A DNA stretch of 64,000 nt from Bradyrhizobium sp. (GCF_022844465.1 NZ_JALHLP010000005.1:186001-250000); one strand, 5' to 3'; positions 1 to 8,209 are shown, counted from the first letter of the stretch. Made by a program: numbers and translations. Notes: generated from the letters alone by a model not told the origin.

Positions 1-155
1 CTTGCGATCGCGGCCGCGTTAGTGGCATCAGCGCCGAGGCCATAGACCGTCTCGGTCGGGAACGCGACCAGCCCGCCCGCGGCGAGGATGCGCGCAGCCG
101 CCGCCACCGCGGCCTCGCCGGCGGGCAATATCTGGGTCTGAAGGCCGACTTTCAC
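1..155 (-). CDS. Threonylcarbamoyl-AMP synthase, N-terminal part (runs off window)
   Basis: The minus-strand reading from a GTG at 155 gives an N-terminus with the Sua5/YciO/YrdC signature 'FPTETVYGLGADA'. The family makes threonylcarbamoyl-AMP from threonine, bicarbonate and ATP for the t6A modification of ANN-decoding tRNAs in the cytoplasm. A GAGGAA ribosome-binding site lies about nine bases before the GTG and no ATG is available just upstream, which supports this start. Only about 51 codons are present; the rest is beyond base 1. Gene name could be tsaC or sua5 depending on whether the C-terminal Sua5 domain exists, which cannot be seen. Confidence 0.85.
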   Translation of the reverse strand, partial: MKVGLQTQILPAGEAAVAAAARILAAGGLVAFPTETVYGLGADATNAAAIA

Positions 156-224
156 CGTGATTTATTCCTCAATCCGGCTCCTTGCGGTCACCGGGACCCA
201 AGGCTATAAGCCGCGTTCCTATGT

Positions 225-301
225 CGGAGTATAGCGCAGCCCGGTAGCGCACCTGCTTCGGGAGCAGGGGGTCGCAGGTTCGAATCCTGCTACTCCGACC
301 A
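225..301 (+). tRNA. tRNA-Pro (anticodon CGG)
   Basis: The acceptor stem CGGAGTA (225-231) pairs with TACTCCG (291-297), followed by the discriminator A and an encoded CCA (299-301). The anticodon arm CCTGC-TTCGGGA-GCAGG puts CGG in the anticodon position, and the T arm carries the usual GGTTCGAATCC. All arms form, so it should be functional. It reads away from the tsaC/sua5 gene. Accessory DNA begins immediately 3' of it, but I see no integrase or repeated tRNA 3' end to prove it as an attachment site. Confidence 0.96.
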
Positions 302-450
302 TTCAATTTTCACGGCTTTTTCTGATTGCTGGCGGTTCCCGAGTCAACCGCCGATTCCCGCCTCAGACGCGCATGAGCCTTCGTTCTCGCGGCTGGGTTG
401 AAGGTATTGGCGCGGCCATTGCAGGCCCATGGCTGCCCGCTCCGTAGCGG

Positions 451-980
451 ATCGTCATACCCCGCGCATGCGGGGTATCCAGTACGCCGCGGCTTATCGG
501 TTCGTTCACGGCTGTCTCTGAATACTGGATCACCCGCCCCGTGCGCAATTGCGCACTCGCGCAGGTGACGACGACTGAGTACGCGTTGGATCGTCATACC
601 CCGCGCATGCGGGGTATCCAGTACGCCGCGGCTTCTCGATTCTATCAGGGCTGGCTCTGGAATACTGGATCACCCGCCCCGTGCGCAATTGCGCACTCGC
701 GCGGGTGACGACGACTGAGTGCGCGTTGGATCGTCATACCCGGCGCAAGCGGGGTATCCAGTACGCCGCGGCTTCTCGATTCTATCACTGCTGTCTCTGA
801 ATACTGGGTCACCCGCCCCGTGCGCAATTGCGCACTCGCGCGGGTGACGACGACTGGGTATGCGTTGGATCGTCATACCCCGCGCATGCGGGGTATCCAG
901 TACGCCGCGGCTTCTCGATTCTATCACGGCTGTCTCTGGAATACTGGATCATCCGCCTTCGCGGATGACGACGACTGAGT
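451..980. repeat. Four tandem copies of a ~139-bp palindrome-containing repeat
   Basis: Near-identical units begin at 451, 590, 730 and 869 (periods 139, 140, 139); the last is shorter and ends near 980. Each unit holds a hairpin around 'ACCCCGCGCATGCGGGGT', a conserved 'GTATCCAGTACGCCGCGG' block, and a second palindrome 'GTGCGCAATTGCGCAC' (in the fourth copy replaced by a short ATCCGC/GCGGAT hairpin). Reading frames here are fragments of the repeat and are not genes. The units look like an expanded array of the REP-type intergenic sequences scattered in this bacterial group. Confidence 0.9.
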
Positions 981-984
981 ATAC

Positions 985-1685
985 GTTCGCGTTCTCGCGG
1001 CTCATAGAGCCCGAGGTTTGCTGTAGTTGAACCTTGTCTCCCCCGAAAAGAGGGAGCAGGGAATGCCGGGTGCTTGCTGCACCCGCGGTCTCGTGTGCAA
1101 AGATTTGGTAGTGGGCGCACACGAGCATACAGGTACAGCCGGGGCACGCCGGCATTCCCTGCGCAATGGGTTGACGGCTTATGGCGTACTCTCCCTGGAG
1201 ACGAATTCGTCTTGCCTCCATCGCCGGCGGATTGACGATTGCGAAAAGCCCGGTTGGGCTCTCGCTATCTCCGCCGGCTTGACACCAGCCACGGGTTGCC
1301 AGGACCACACGCTTTTGCCGTACGCAGGCCATCGCCGTTCGTATCGCGCGCTCGAAGAATCGCTCACGGAAAGTCCGCCCTGCGATCCCTTGCGCGCCGG
1401 CGCTGCCCGCGTCCACCGCATCCCTTCCCACGTTCGTGACGACGCGCGATCGCCCCTCTTGCCGGGAAGAGACAAGCGGCTTATAGATCAATTCGGATTA
1501 TCAGAAAAGCAGATTATTTTTTCGCAGGAGGCTGGACAGCCGGGCGACGCAGCCGGTGGAAGTGATTTGCCCGACAAGCGAAGTTGTCCGTATGCCTGCG
1601 AGCGCGCGGCGCTGCCAAGTGATAGGCGCATCGCAGCCGTGCCTGTCATGGGGTCCCGGTCGCGACGCGCGAGGGCGTTTGGCCG
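985..1685. other. Non-coding dispersed element with nested hairpins
   Basis: About 700 bases without a convincing gene. Long open frames exist on both strands but are Arg-rich, low in ordered sequence and start without ribosome-binding sites. The 5' part folds strongly: a perfect 13-bp outer stem (1057-1069 with 1149-1161) encloses two hairpins (1068-1073/1079-1084 and 1090-1098/1117-1125). A 14-bp palindrome around an EcoRI-like site lies at 1199-1212, and a small AGCCC/GGGCT hairpin at 1247-1260. From memory, similar sequence recurs between genes in Bradyrhizobium genomes and is sometimes annotated as hypothetical proteins; I could not check this. Confidence 0.55.
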
Positions 1686-1790
1686 CTATCTGAACTTGTA
1701 GTTCAGTCCGACGCGCGCGATGTGGTCGCGATGATCGACGCGGTAGATAATGAACTCGCCAGGGAATATCGGATCGGTCGTCCGTAATGC
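1686..1790 (-). pseudogene. C-terminal remnant of an outer-membrane beta-barrel protein
   Basis: Reading the minus strand towards a TAG at 1688-1686 gives an uninterrupted tail ending in 'DHIARVGLNYKFR', the closing-strand pattern of Omp25/opacity-type outer-membrane beta-barrels of Rhizobiales. Upstream of about 1790 the frame no longer resembles a barrel and no start with signal peptide is found. It is therefore best read as the 3' stump of a deleted gene, cut off by the non-coding element on its downstream side or by older deletion. It is distinct from the intact barrel gene at 2071-2874. Confidence 0.6.
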
Positions 1791-1807
1791 GCTAACCCTA
1801 ACCGAAT

Positions 1808-2074
1808 TCACCGCTGCATCAGCCGTGGCGATCCCTCGGCCGGCGTCGCGGCGGGGCGGCGCTTTTTCTCGATGTGCGCCACGTCGCTGTTGAGGCCGCG
1901 GGTCAAGCGGTCGAGATCGCGCTCGATGCGGCGAAGCAGGTCGTCGACCTCGGCGGCGGCGGGACTGGCGCCGGGATTCTTGCCCAGCGCGGCGGCCATG
2001 GCCGGCGCCGGGACCACCACCGCGGCGATCAGCATCGAGAGGACAAGCCTGCGCATGATTTTTCTCCGGTTCAT
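1808..2074 (-). CDS. Small exported protein, function unknown
   Basis: An 88-residue protein with a clear Sec signal peptide (basic 'MNRRKIMRR' then a hydrophobic core and an Ala-rich cleavage region near residue 28). The mature part is short, charged and probably helical ('EVDDLLRRIERDLDRLTRGL'), ending in a basic tail. Its ATG overlaps the TGA of the upstream outer-membrane protein gene by four bases (ATGA), so the two are likely translated in a coupled manner. I do not recognise the family; a periplasmic helix working with the neighbouring barrel is a reasonable guess only. Confidence 0.65.
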   Translation of the reverse strand: MNRRKIMRRLVLSMLIAAVVVPAPAMAAALGKNPGASPAAAEVDDLLRRIERDLDRLTRGLNSDVAHIEKKRRPAATPAEGSPRLMQR

Positions 2075-2874
2075 TTGGCGAACAATACCCGCAAGGTGGG
2101 TCCGATGGAAAACGAATCCACGCTCTTGCCGGTCACGTTCGATTTAGCGAACACCGCATCCGCCTTCAGCCCATACTGTACGGTGGCGTCGAGGTCGTAC
2201 AGCCAGCTCGACGACATGATGAAGGCGTCGTCGTGTCGCCCGTCCGCGACGTAGTCGAGCCAGTCGTAGCCGCCGCTGATGGTGAACCTGCCGCCGAAGG
2301 CCGGGCGCGAGGCCTCGATCGATGCGCCGACCGCCCAGCGCTCGACGATCAGCGCGTCCGAATTGCGCCGCGACGCCTTCAGTTGCGGCGTGATCGACCA
2401 GCCGCCGAACGCCTCCGGGGTGAACGCGCGGGAGATCGACAGCGTGGTGTCGTAGGTCTTGGCGACGCCGACGGCGAAGGTCGGGTCTTGCGAATTGGCG
2501 AACAGGAAAGAAGCGCCGAACTTGTAGTCGCCGACGGTCCTGGAAAGGTTCGCCATCGCAAACAGGCTGTCGGCGTCGCTGCGCGGCGTTTCGGAATAGC
2601 GGGTGGCGGACGCGCCGCCGAGCACGGTCAGCGTCGCGTCGCCCAGCACCTTGCCGGTCAGCCCGGCGATCGGGCGGATGTTGGCGTTGGCGCCGCGCGC
2701 CGGCACGGCGCTGCCGCCGTTCTCCGACGTGTGCAGCGCCTCGAAATTGGTCATGAAGAAAAAGGTCGGCGCCTGCTGCGCGGACGCGGGTTGCGCGAGC
2801 GGCAGCGCGCTTGCCAGCAGCAGGGTTGTGAACGGCGCGGTCCAGCATCTGACTTCATCGAGAGATCGTCGCAT
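2071..2874 (-). CDS. Outer-membrane beta-barrel protein
   Basis: 267 residues with an N-terminal signal peptide (residues about 1-32, ending in 'ASAQQA') and a body of alternating hydrophobic/polar strands with aromatic girdle residues, closing with 'DSFSIGPTLRVLFAK'. There are no catalytic motifs. This fits a small barrel of 10-12 strands acting as a porin-like or surface protein. It is the first gene of a two-gene unit with the small exported protein at 1808-2074, with which it shares a 4-bp overlap. Exact family not recognised. Confidence 0.7.
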   Translation of the reverse strand: MRRSLDEVRCWTAPFTTLLLASALPLAQPASAQQAPTFFFMTNFEALHTSENGGSAVPARGANANIRPIAGLTGKVLGDATLTVLGGASATRYSETPRSDADSLFAMANLSRTVGDYKFGASFLFANSQDPTFAVGVAKTYDTTLSISRAFTPEAFGGWSITPQLKASRRNSDALIVERWAVGASIEASRPAFGGRFTISGGYDWLDYVADGRHDDAFIMSSSWLYDLDATVQYGLKADAVFAKSNVTGKSVDSFSIGPTLRVLFAK

Positions 2875-2956
2875 TGCTCATCCAGCCTGAAAATTGTCTT
2901 GGTTAAATCGATCGAACCAAAAGTGTAACGAGTTATGTCCGCGCACCCCCGGCCGC

Positions 2957-3376
2957 CTATCTGACAATCGGGCCAGACGGCGGCTTCACCGGTGCGACGT
3001 TGGCGGGCGCGGTCTCGGCGCGCGGAATGCGCGGAGTTTTCGGCGGTGGACTAACGCTGGTGACGGCCGGGATATCCGGCTTGACGGTTGGCGGGCGTAC
3101 TCCTGGCGGGGGAGTGGTAACTCTGTTCACAAGCCCGTCGCATTGAAAAGCTTGTGTGGCGTTCGGCGGGCAGCATCGTGGTGCGCCGAAGCTGGTGCAT
3201 AGAATGCCACCCCCCGCTACGGCGCAGTTGATGATGTTTGCATCAGTCACAAAGGTGAACTCCGAAGCTGTACAAGCGCGCACCTCCGCGGAGGCGGAGG
3301 TGTGGCTGGCGCACAATGCGAGCGTCACAGCGCCCGCGGCCGCCGCGCTCTTGAGCAGATCGGCGATGGCAGACAT
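2957..3376 (-). CDS. Small secreted Cys- and Pro-rich protein, paralogue A
   Basis: The start at 3376 is preferred over an ATG 14 codons upstream because an AGGGG site sits seven bases before it and because the resulting N-terminus 'MSAIADLLKSAAAAGAVTLALC' matches that of the neighbouring paralogue at 3513-4067. Signal peptide up to about residue 30; then a Cys-rich segment with 'CC' and four further cysteines, compatible with disulfides in the periplasm or outside; then a Pro-rich tail ('TTPPPGVRPPTVKPD'). Product of 139 residues. No known domain recognised. It lies in the same direction as its paralogue, about 135 bp downstream of it. Confidence 0.65.
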   Translation of the reverse strand: MSAIADLLKSAAAAGAVTLALCASHTSASAEVRACTASEFTFVTDANIINCAVAGGGILCTSFGAPRCCPPNATQAFQCDGLVNRVTTPPPGVRPPTVKPDIPAVTSVSPPPKTPRIPRAETAPANVAPVKPPSGPIVR

Positions 3377-3512
3377 CGGTATCCCCTGTTGAAGCGATTC
3401 GGTTGCATCCAGCATCAATCGCGGCTCGCCGTGAGAGGTTCAAACCGGCTTTTCGAAACCGCCTGCGGGCAATCATGCCCGCAGGCGCCACCGATGCATG
3501 ATCAAACGCCAG

Positions 3513-4067
3513 TTACCGGATGGTGTTGACCTTGATGTCCTTGGCCGGGACGGCGGTCAGCTTAGGAGGCTCGACCTGCGCCGGCCTGGCGATCTCGATC
3601 TTCGGTGGCTTGTCGACCGGCGCGTACACGGTATCGACTTTCGGGCCAGTCTTTGGGACGCTGGGCTTGGCCGGCGTGCTCGCACCTTGAGCCGCGAGCA
3701 GGCCGCTGAGGCCGACGCCGGTGCCGAGAGTCTTATCGGGAGCGGCCACGCGCGCCGGCGAGCCGCCGCCGCCGCCACCGCCAGTCGTAGGATCGGATCT
3801 CGTATCATAGGTGCATCGGGTAGTCGTGCATCTGACGTGCGTCGTCTTGCCGTCGTTATTGATTTGACCGTAGTAGCCGCTTCCTCCCGGTCCAGTTCCT
3901 CCGATGCACCTGTTTGAACTTTGACAGGCGGCAGCGAACGTGGAGGCATTCCAGGTAGAGCCAGCGGCCTTGCCCTCGGCGCTCGCCGGCGAGGCGACGA
4001 AGCACAGCCCGAGAGCGACAGCGCCGATGGCGGCGGTGCTCTTGAGCAGATTGGTGATCGCGCTCAT
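3513..4067 (-). CDS. Small secreted Cys- and Pro-rich protein, paralogue B
   Basis: 184 residues with N-terminus 'MSAITNLLKSTAAIGAVALGLC', almost the same as the paralogue at 2957-3376. A signal peptide ends near residue 30 ('ASPASA'). The mature part has cysteine pairs ('CQSSNRC', 'CTTTRC'), a run of seven glycines and a Pro/Lys-rich tail. The AGGAGA ribosome-binding site precedes the ATG by seven bases. A perfect 9-1-9 palindrome lies 23-41 bases upstream (4090-4108). The shared leader with divergent mature domains suggests a family exported the same way but recognising different partners; the function is unknown. Confidence 0.68.
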   Translation of the reverse strand: MSAITNLLKSTAAIGAVALGLCFVASPASAEGKAAGSTWNASTFAAACQSSNRCIGGTGPGGSGYYGQINNDGKTTHVRCTTTRCTYDTRSDPTTGGGGGGGSPARVAAPDKTLGTGVGLSGLLAAQGASTPAKPSVPKTGPKVDTVYAPVDKPPKIEIARPAQVEPPKLTAVPAKDIKVNTIR

Positions 4068-4089
4068 TAGAGATTCTCCTGATGTTGCA

Positions 4090-4108
4090 TGGAGTCATCA
4101 TGACTCCA
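4090..4108. promoter_or_regulatory. Perfect 9-1-9 palindrome upstream of the secreted-protein gene
   Basis: TGGAGTCAT-C-ATGACTCCA is an exact inverted repeat just upstream of the 3513-4067 gene on the minus strand, in the position of a promoter or operator. It has no following T-run, so it is not a terminator. The regulator is unknown; the nearby LuxR-type pair is a candidate only by proximity. Confidence 0.4.
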
Positions 4109-4526
4109 CCGGACACTAGTCGTGGGCCGTTATGGATCGGTTCGAACGAATCGTAGCGCCAATCGGTTTTGATTGGATTTGCAAAATTGTAGTGAACGGG
4201 ATGTCGCCGGGCGTCCCCCGCGCGGGTGAAGTGGCGCGCAGATGCGCATGTTCGCGGCGCAATTCGCGGCAATTTTTTCATCCGCGTTCAAGGTTTCGGC
4301 GGCAATCGCCCGCGCATCCCCCGTGCGGGGGATGAAGGAAAAGACACTATTGTTTTTGGTTAGTTTCCGCTCTTCATTGTGCGCTTGGAGAAAGACACGT
4401 CATGCCCGCGCTTGTCGCGGGCATCCACGTCTTGATACTTTCAATTCAGATTAAGGCGTGGATGGCCGGGACATAGGCCCGGCCGTGACGGCCGAGAAAC
4501 CGGCCGCAAATAATTTGGAGCACTCG
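4109..4526. repeat. Intergenic region with REP-like palindromes
   Basis: About 420 bases with no convincing gene. It contains a hairpin at about 4315-4335 (CATCCCCCG/CGGGGGATG) and a REP pair at about 4400-4495: 'CATGCCCGCGCTTGTCGCGG' in one orientation and a 'GGATGGCCGGGACATAGGCC' counterpart in the other, the usual arrangement of the 'ATGCCCGGGCTTG' repeats of this group. The promoter of the LuxR-type gene at 4527 should lie at the right end. Confidence 0.6.
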
Positions 4527-5687
4527 ATGTCCATCGATATCGCCCCTGACAAGCTTTCAGATGTCATCGGCAAGATCTACGACAGCGCGGTCGATCCGGC
4601 GCTGTGGCCGCTTGCGCTCGAAGGCGCGTGCGGGCTGATCGGCGCGACGCACAGCTATATCGGCATTTACGATTCGGATCGGTGGGGCATGCGCTACGGT
4701 CCGCAATGGGGCGGCGATCCGCATTGGATGAAATTGTATCGGGAGAAATACGGGGAGATGATGCCGTTCTGGAAGATCATCCCGAAATTTGACGTGGGTG
4801 AAGTCATCAGTTCGCGCCGCACGTTCGAGATCGCCGGCGGCAACGAGGAGGAAATCCGCAAGAGCCCATTCTTCACCGAATGGGCCGACCCGGCCGGGCA
4901 TCGCGACTCCGTCACCTCCATCGTCAGCCGTTCGGAAACGCAGTTTGGGCTTTTCCATCTGCTGACTCCGCCGACGCGCGATCTCTGCGGCCCGGAGGAA
5001 TGGGCGGTCGCCGAACTGCTGGTCCCGCATATCCGACGCGCCGTCGCCATCGGCGATCTGCTGGATATGAAATCGATCGCCGCGACCGCGTTCGAGGCGA
5101 CGCTGGACACGCTCGCCATCGCAGTGGTGCTGGTGGACGCCGAGGCGCGCATTCGCCATGCCAACACCGCCGCGCAGACGATGCTGAGCGCTGATGCGCC
5201 GATCATGTCGCGAGACGGATTGCTGCGCGCCAGCACGACGCCGGCGACGCTGGCGCTCGCAACCGCCATTGCCCGCGCCGCCGCGAATGAATCCGGAATC
5301 GGGCTGGCCGGCATCGGCGTGCCCGTCAGCGGCCGCGACGGCCGCCCCGCCATCGCCCATGTGCTGCCGCTGAAGTCCGGCAAGCTGCGGCCGGATCTGG
5401 CGCCCGGCGCGGTGGCGGCGGTGTTCGTGACGCCGGCGCAGCTCGAAGCGCTGCCGCCGGTGGAGGCGCTGGTCGCGCTCTACGAGCTGACGCCGACCGA
5501 GGCGCGGGTGCTGGTCGAGATCGCCTCGGGCAGGAACCGCGCGGCGGCAGCCGAAGCGCTAGGGATCGCCGACTCGACGGTGAAAACCCATCTCGCCCGC
5601 GTGTTCGAGAAGACCGGCACCTCGGAGCAAAGCGAACTGGCGAAGCTGGTCGCAAGCCTGACGCCGCCGGTCGCAGCGCGGCCGTAG
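4527..5687 (+). CDS. LuxR-family transcriptional regulator with PAS-like sensor, paralogue 1
   Basis: 386 residues from the ATG at 4527, chosen because a GGAG site precedes it and the same start context occurs in the paralogue 100 bp downstream. Residues 1-180 form a sensor region of no family I can name, about 185-300 resemble a PAS fold ('AIAVVLVDAEARIRHANTAA'), and about 320-380 are a LuxR/GerE helix-turn-helix ('LTPTEARVLVEIASG' to 'STVKTHLARVFEKTGTSEQS'). There is no phosphoacceptor receiver domain. It probably binds DNA in response to a small molecule or redox signal. The C-terminal half is nearly identical to that of the 5789-6949 gene, while the sensor is clearly diverged. Confidence 0.85.
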   Translation: MSIDIAPDKLSDVIGKIYDSAVDPALWPLALEGACGLIGATHSYIGIYDSDRWGMRYGPQWGGDPHWMKLYREKYGEMMPFWKIIPKFDVGEVISSRRTFEIAGGNEEEIRKSPFFTEWADPAGHRDSVTSIVSRSETQFGLFHLLTPPTRDLCGPEEWAVAELLVPHIRRAVAIGDLLDMKSIAATAFEATLDTLAIAVVLVDAEARIRHANTAAQTMLSADAPIMSRDGLLRASTTPATLALATAIARAAANESGIGLAGIGVPVSGRDGRPAIAHVLPLKSGKLRPDLAPGAVAAVFVTPAQLEALPPVEALVALYELTPTEARVLVEIASGRNRAAAAEALGIADSTVKTHLARVFEKTGTSEQSELAKLVASLTPPVAARP

Positions 5688-5788
5688 CGTAAGATGCGTT
5701 CCGGTCCGAACGTGGTAGCTGGTTACACGATGGCAATTGTCTTCTCGCGTGATTGCGTTCATCGATTGGCTGGATGCTGGAGCGCTCG

Positions 5789-6949
5789 ATGATTGCCGAC
5801 ATTACGTCTGACAGGCTCTCCGCCGTCATCGGCAAGATCTATGACAGCGCAGTCGATCCGGCGCTGTGGCCGGATGCGATCGAGTCCGCCTGCGGCCTGG
5901 TCGGCGCGACGATGGGGTCTATCAGCATTTTTGACTATCGGCAGATGTCCATGCGCTGGGCCGCGCAATGGGGCGGCGATCCTGCCTGGACGAAACTATT
6001 CGAGGAAAAGTATGCGGCCCTGATGCCGTTCTGGCCGGCGATGCAGCGCGAAGAAGTGGGTGACATCTCGGATACGCGCCGCCTCTGCGACAAGACCGGC
6101 ATCAGCACCGAGGAGTTTTGTCAGAGCCGCTTCTTTCTGGAATGGGCGAAGCCTGCCGGCTACCAAGACGCAATCAACGGCACCATCATGCGATCAGGAA
6201 GCCAGATGGGGGCGTTTCATTTGTATATTCCGCCCACGCGCGATCTGGTCGGGCCGCGGGATCTGGCGATCGCCGAGTTACTCGTCCCGCATATCCGCCG
6301 CGCCGTCGCCATCGGCGATTTGTTGGACATAAAGTCGATCGTCGCGACGGCGTTCGAGACGACGCTGGACACGCTCGCCGTCGCGGTGGTGCTGGTGGAC
6401 GCCGACGCGCGCATCCGCCATGCCAACGCCGCCGCGCAAGCGATGCTGGGCGCTGGTGCGCCGATCATGTCGCAAGACGGATTGTTGCGCGCCAGCTCGA
6501 CGCAGGCGACGTCGGCGCTCGTCACCGCCATCAACCGCGCCGCGCGCAACGAATCCCGGATCGGCCTGGCCGGCATCGGCGTGCCCGTCTCCGGCCGCGA
6601 CGGCCGGCCCGCCATCGCCCATGTGCTGCCGCTCAAATCCGGCAAACTGCGGCCTGATCTGGCGCCCGGCGCGGTGGCGGCGGTATTCGTGACGCCGGCG
6701 CGGGTCGATGCCTTGCTGCCGGTGGAGGCGCTGGTCGCGCTCTATGAGTTGACGCCGACCGAGGCGCGCGTGCTGGTCGAGATCGCCTCGGGCAAGAACC
6801 GCGCGGCGGCGGCGGAGGCGCTCGGCATCGCCGACTCCACGGTGAAAACCCATCTCGCCCGCGTGTTCGAGAAAACCGGCACGTCGGAGCAAAGTGAACT
6901 GGCGAAGCTGGTGGCAAGCCTGACGCCGCCGGTCGCGGCGCGGCCGTAG
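5789..6949 (+). CDS. LuxR-family transcriptional regulator with PAS-like sensor, paralogue 2
   Basis: 386 residues, the same length as its neighbour. The start at 5789 follows 'CTGGAGCGCTCG', matching the 'TTGGAGCACTCG' context of paralogue 1; ATGs at 5753 and 5774 lack this. N-terminal sensor (1-180), PAS-like section (185-300) and a LuxR helix-turn-helix identical to paralogue 1 over the recognition helix, so both should bind the same sites. The sensor differs at roughly half its positions, implying another ligand or signal. Tandem duplication followed by homogenisation of the 3' half is the simplest history. Confidence 0.85.
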   Translation: MIADITSDRLSAVIGKIYDSAVDPALWPDAIESACGLVGATMGSISIFDYRQMSMRWAAQWGGDPAWTKLFEEKYAALMPFWPAMQREEVGDISDTRRLCDKTGISTEEFCQSRFFLEWAKPAGYQDAINGTIMRSGSQMGAFHLYIPPTRDLVGPRDLAIAELLVPHIRRAVAIGDLLDIKSIVATAFETTLDTLAVAVVLVDADARIRHANAAAQAMLGAGAPIMSQDGLLRASSTQATSALVTAINRAARNESRIGLAGIGVPVSGRDGRPAIAHVLPLKSGKLRPDLAPGAVAAVFVTPARVDALLPVEALVALYELTPTEARVLVEIASGKNRAAAAEALGIADSTVKTHLARVFEKTGTSEQSELAKLVASLTPPVAARP

Positions 6950-6959
6950 GCGTGATGCG

Positions 6960-8057
6960 CTACGGTCCGAACTTCACCGTCACGCCGCCGCCGGCGTAGT
7001 AGCTGGTCTCGCTGTGGTAGTTGATCGCGGCCGCCGGCCCTGAGGTTGCGATGGCGAAGGACCCAGCGAACGAGGGAGTGGCAATGCCGGGAACGCCGCC
7101 ATCATAGTTGAGCCCGACGAAGCCACGCAACGCCGCCGCCGGGGTCAGCTTGTAGGCGAAGCCGGTTTCCGCGTTGGCGAGCAGCACCGTCTTGTTATCG
7201 CGGGTCGAGAGCGCTCCGCTGCCGTCGAAGTTTGCAAAGGTGTCGCTCGCGGAGTCCCTCGCTGACAGCGACGTCTCGCGTCCGGCCGCTCCCAGCCAGC
7301 CGGTGAACCCGATGGTGAGCGCCGCGGAAACCGGGACGTGAAGATCGAAACCTGCGCGCGCGCCGATGTCGGTCCACTTCAGGTCTGTGTTGGCGGAATA
7401 CCGACCGGTTGTGGTTGTCAATCCCGTACCATTGTCGATATAGGCAAATGACTGGGACAGCGATTGCAAGGCTCGGGTATTGCCGCCAAAGACGGCCACG
7501 AAAGGCGTCAGCTTCACCGAGCCAAGGGTGCGTTCGGCGGCGACCTTGCCGTTGAACTGCCAGGCCGCGTACTCGCTGTTGAGCACACCGGAGACGTTGC
7601 AGCTGCCGAAGAACACGGCCGTCGAGCAAACATATCCGCTGCCGATGCGACCATCCACGAATTGGGTTCCGATCGCCATGTCGGAGGTCGATGTGAAGCT
7701 GGAATCGCTGGCCTTGGCCTGCACATAGGAGCCGCCAAACTCAAATCTTGCGCCGGTCCCGGGCACGGCATAACCGATGGCGCCGCGAAAGCCGCCGCCA
7801 TCCACATGAGGCTCGATCGTTTGCACCGAACCGCGGTCCTGAAGCGCGACGCGGGTCGCTGCGTGCAAACCCAGCCGGTAGGCCGGCAGGCTGACATTGT
7901 GGTACGCGCCGTCAAGCCAGACGTAAAACCCGCTTTCCAGGCCCTGGCTGACCGCGCCGCGCGGCGCGTAAGGCGAGGCTTGCTGCGCGGAAGCCGCCGC
8001 GTCCAATCCCGCCACGGTGGCGGCGACCAGTCCCGCGGCCATGATATGCTGTCGCAT
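6960..8057 (-). CDS. Outer-membrane beta-barrel protein
   Basis: 365 residues; a signal peptide ends near 'AAASAQQ' (residue 25). The rest shows amphipathic strands and ends in 'SYYAGGGVTVKFGP', a typical closing strand, so it should be an outer-membrane barrel. Two cysteines ('CSTAVFFGSC') may form a loop disulfide. It is convergent with the LuxR pair, with the stops 10 bp apart. A damaged copy of its last strand is found at 8590-8654, showing that the gene was once duplicated here. The substrate, if any, cannot be told. Confidence 0.7.
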   Translation of the reverse strand: MRQHIMAAGLVAATVAGLDAAASAQQASPYAPRGAVSQGLESGFYVWLDGAYHNVSLPAYRLGLHAATRVALQDRGSVQTIEPHVDGGGFRGAIGYAVPGTGARFEFGGSYVQAKASDSSFTSTSDMAIGTQFVDGRIGSGYVCSTAVFFGSCNVSGVLNSEYAAWQFNGKVAAERTLGSVKLTPFVAVFGGNTRALQSLSQSFAYIDNGTGLTTTTGRYSANTDLKWTDIGARAGFDLHVPVSAALTIGFTGWLGAAGRETSLSARDSASDTFANFDGSGALSTRDNKTVLLANAETGFAYKLTPAAALRGFVGLNYDGGVPGIATPSFAGSFAIATSGPAAAINYHSETSYYAGGGVTVKFGP

Positions 8058-8209
8058 GGAGCCCCCGACGAATTGCGTGTCAGCTATCGATAGGGGCAGT
8101 CGGGATTTCGGGCGTCCGCCGCTCGGGGGGTATGGCCGCGCGTGACGCTGATTTTCCAGGGCTGTCGCGAAAAGATCACAGCTGCGGCGAAGCCGCCATT
8201 TACTTCACT

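Noticed and set aside
225..301. tRNA-Pro as an island attachment site
   Set aside because: Accessory DNA follows, but there is no integrase gene and no repeat of the tRNA 3' end in the window.
451..980. CRISPR array
   Set aside because: Units of ~139 bp are repeated whole with no unique spacers and no cas genes nearby.
949..1491. Minus-strand ORF of 180 codons
   Set aside because: It crosses the repeat edge and the folded element, has no ribosome-binding site and reads as Arg/Ser-rich low-order sequence; overlaps an equally long plus frame.
1027..1701. Plus-strand ORF of 224 codons
   Set aside because: The stop-free frame is a by-product of high G+C; it includes the inverted repeats and resembles no protein family.
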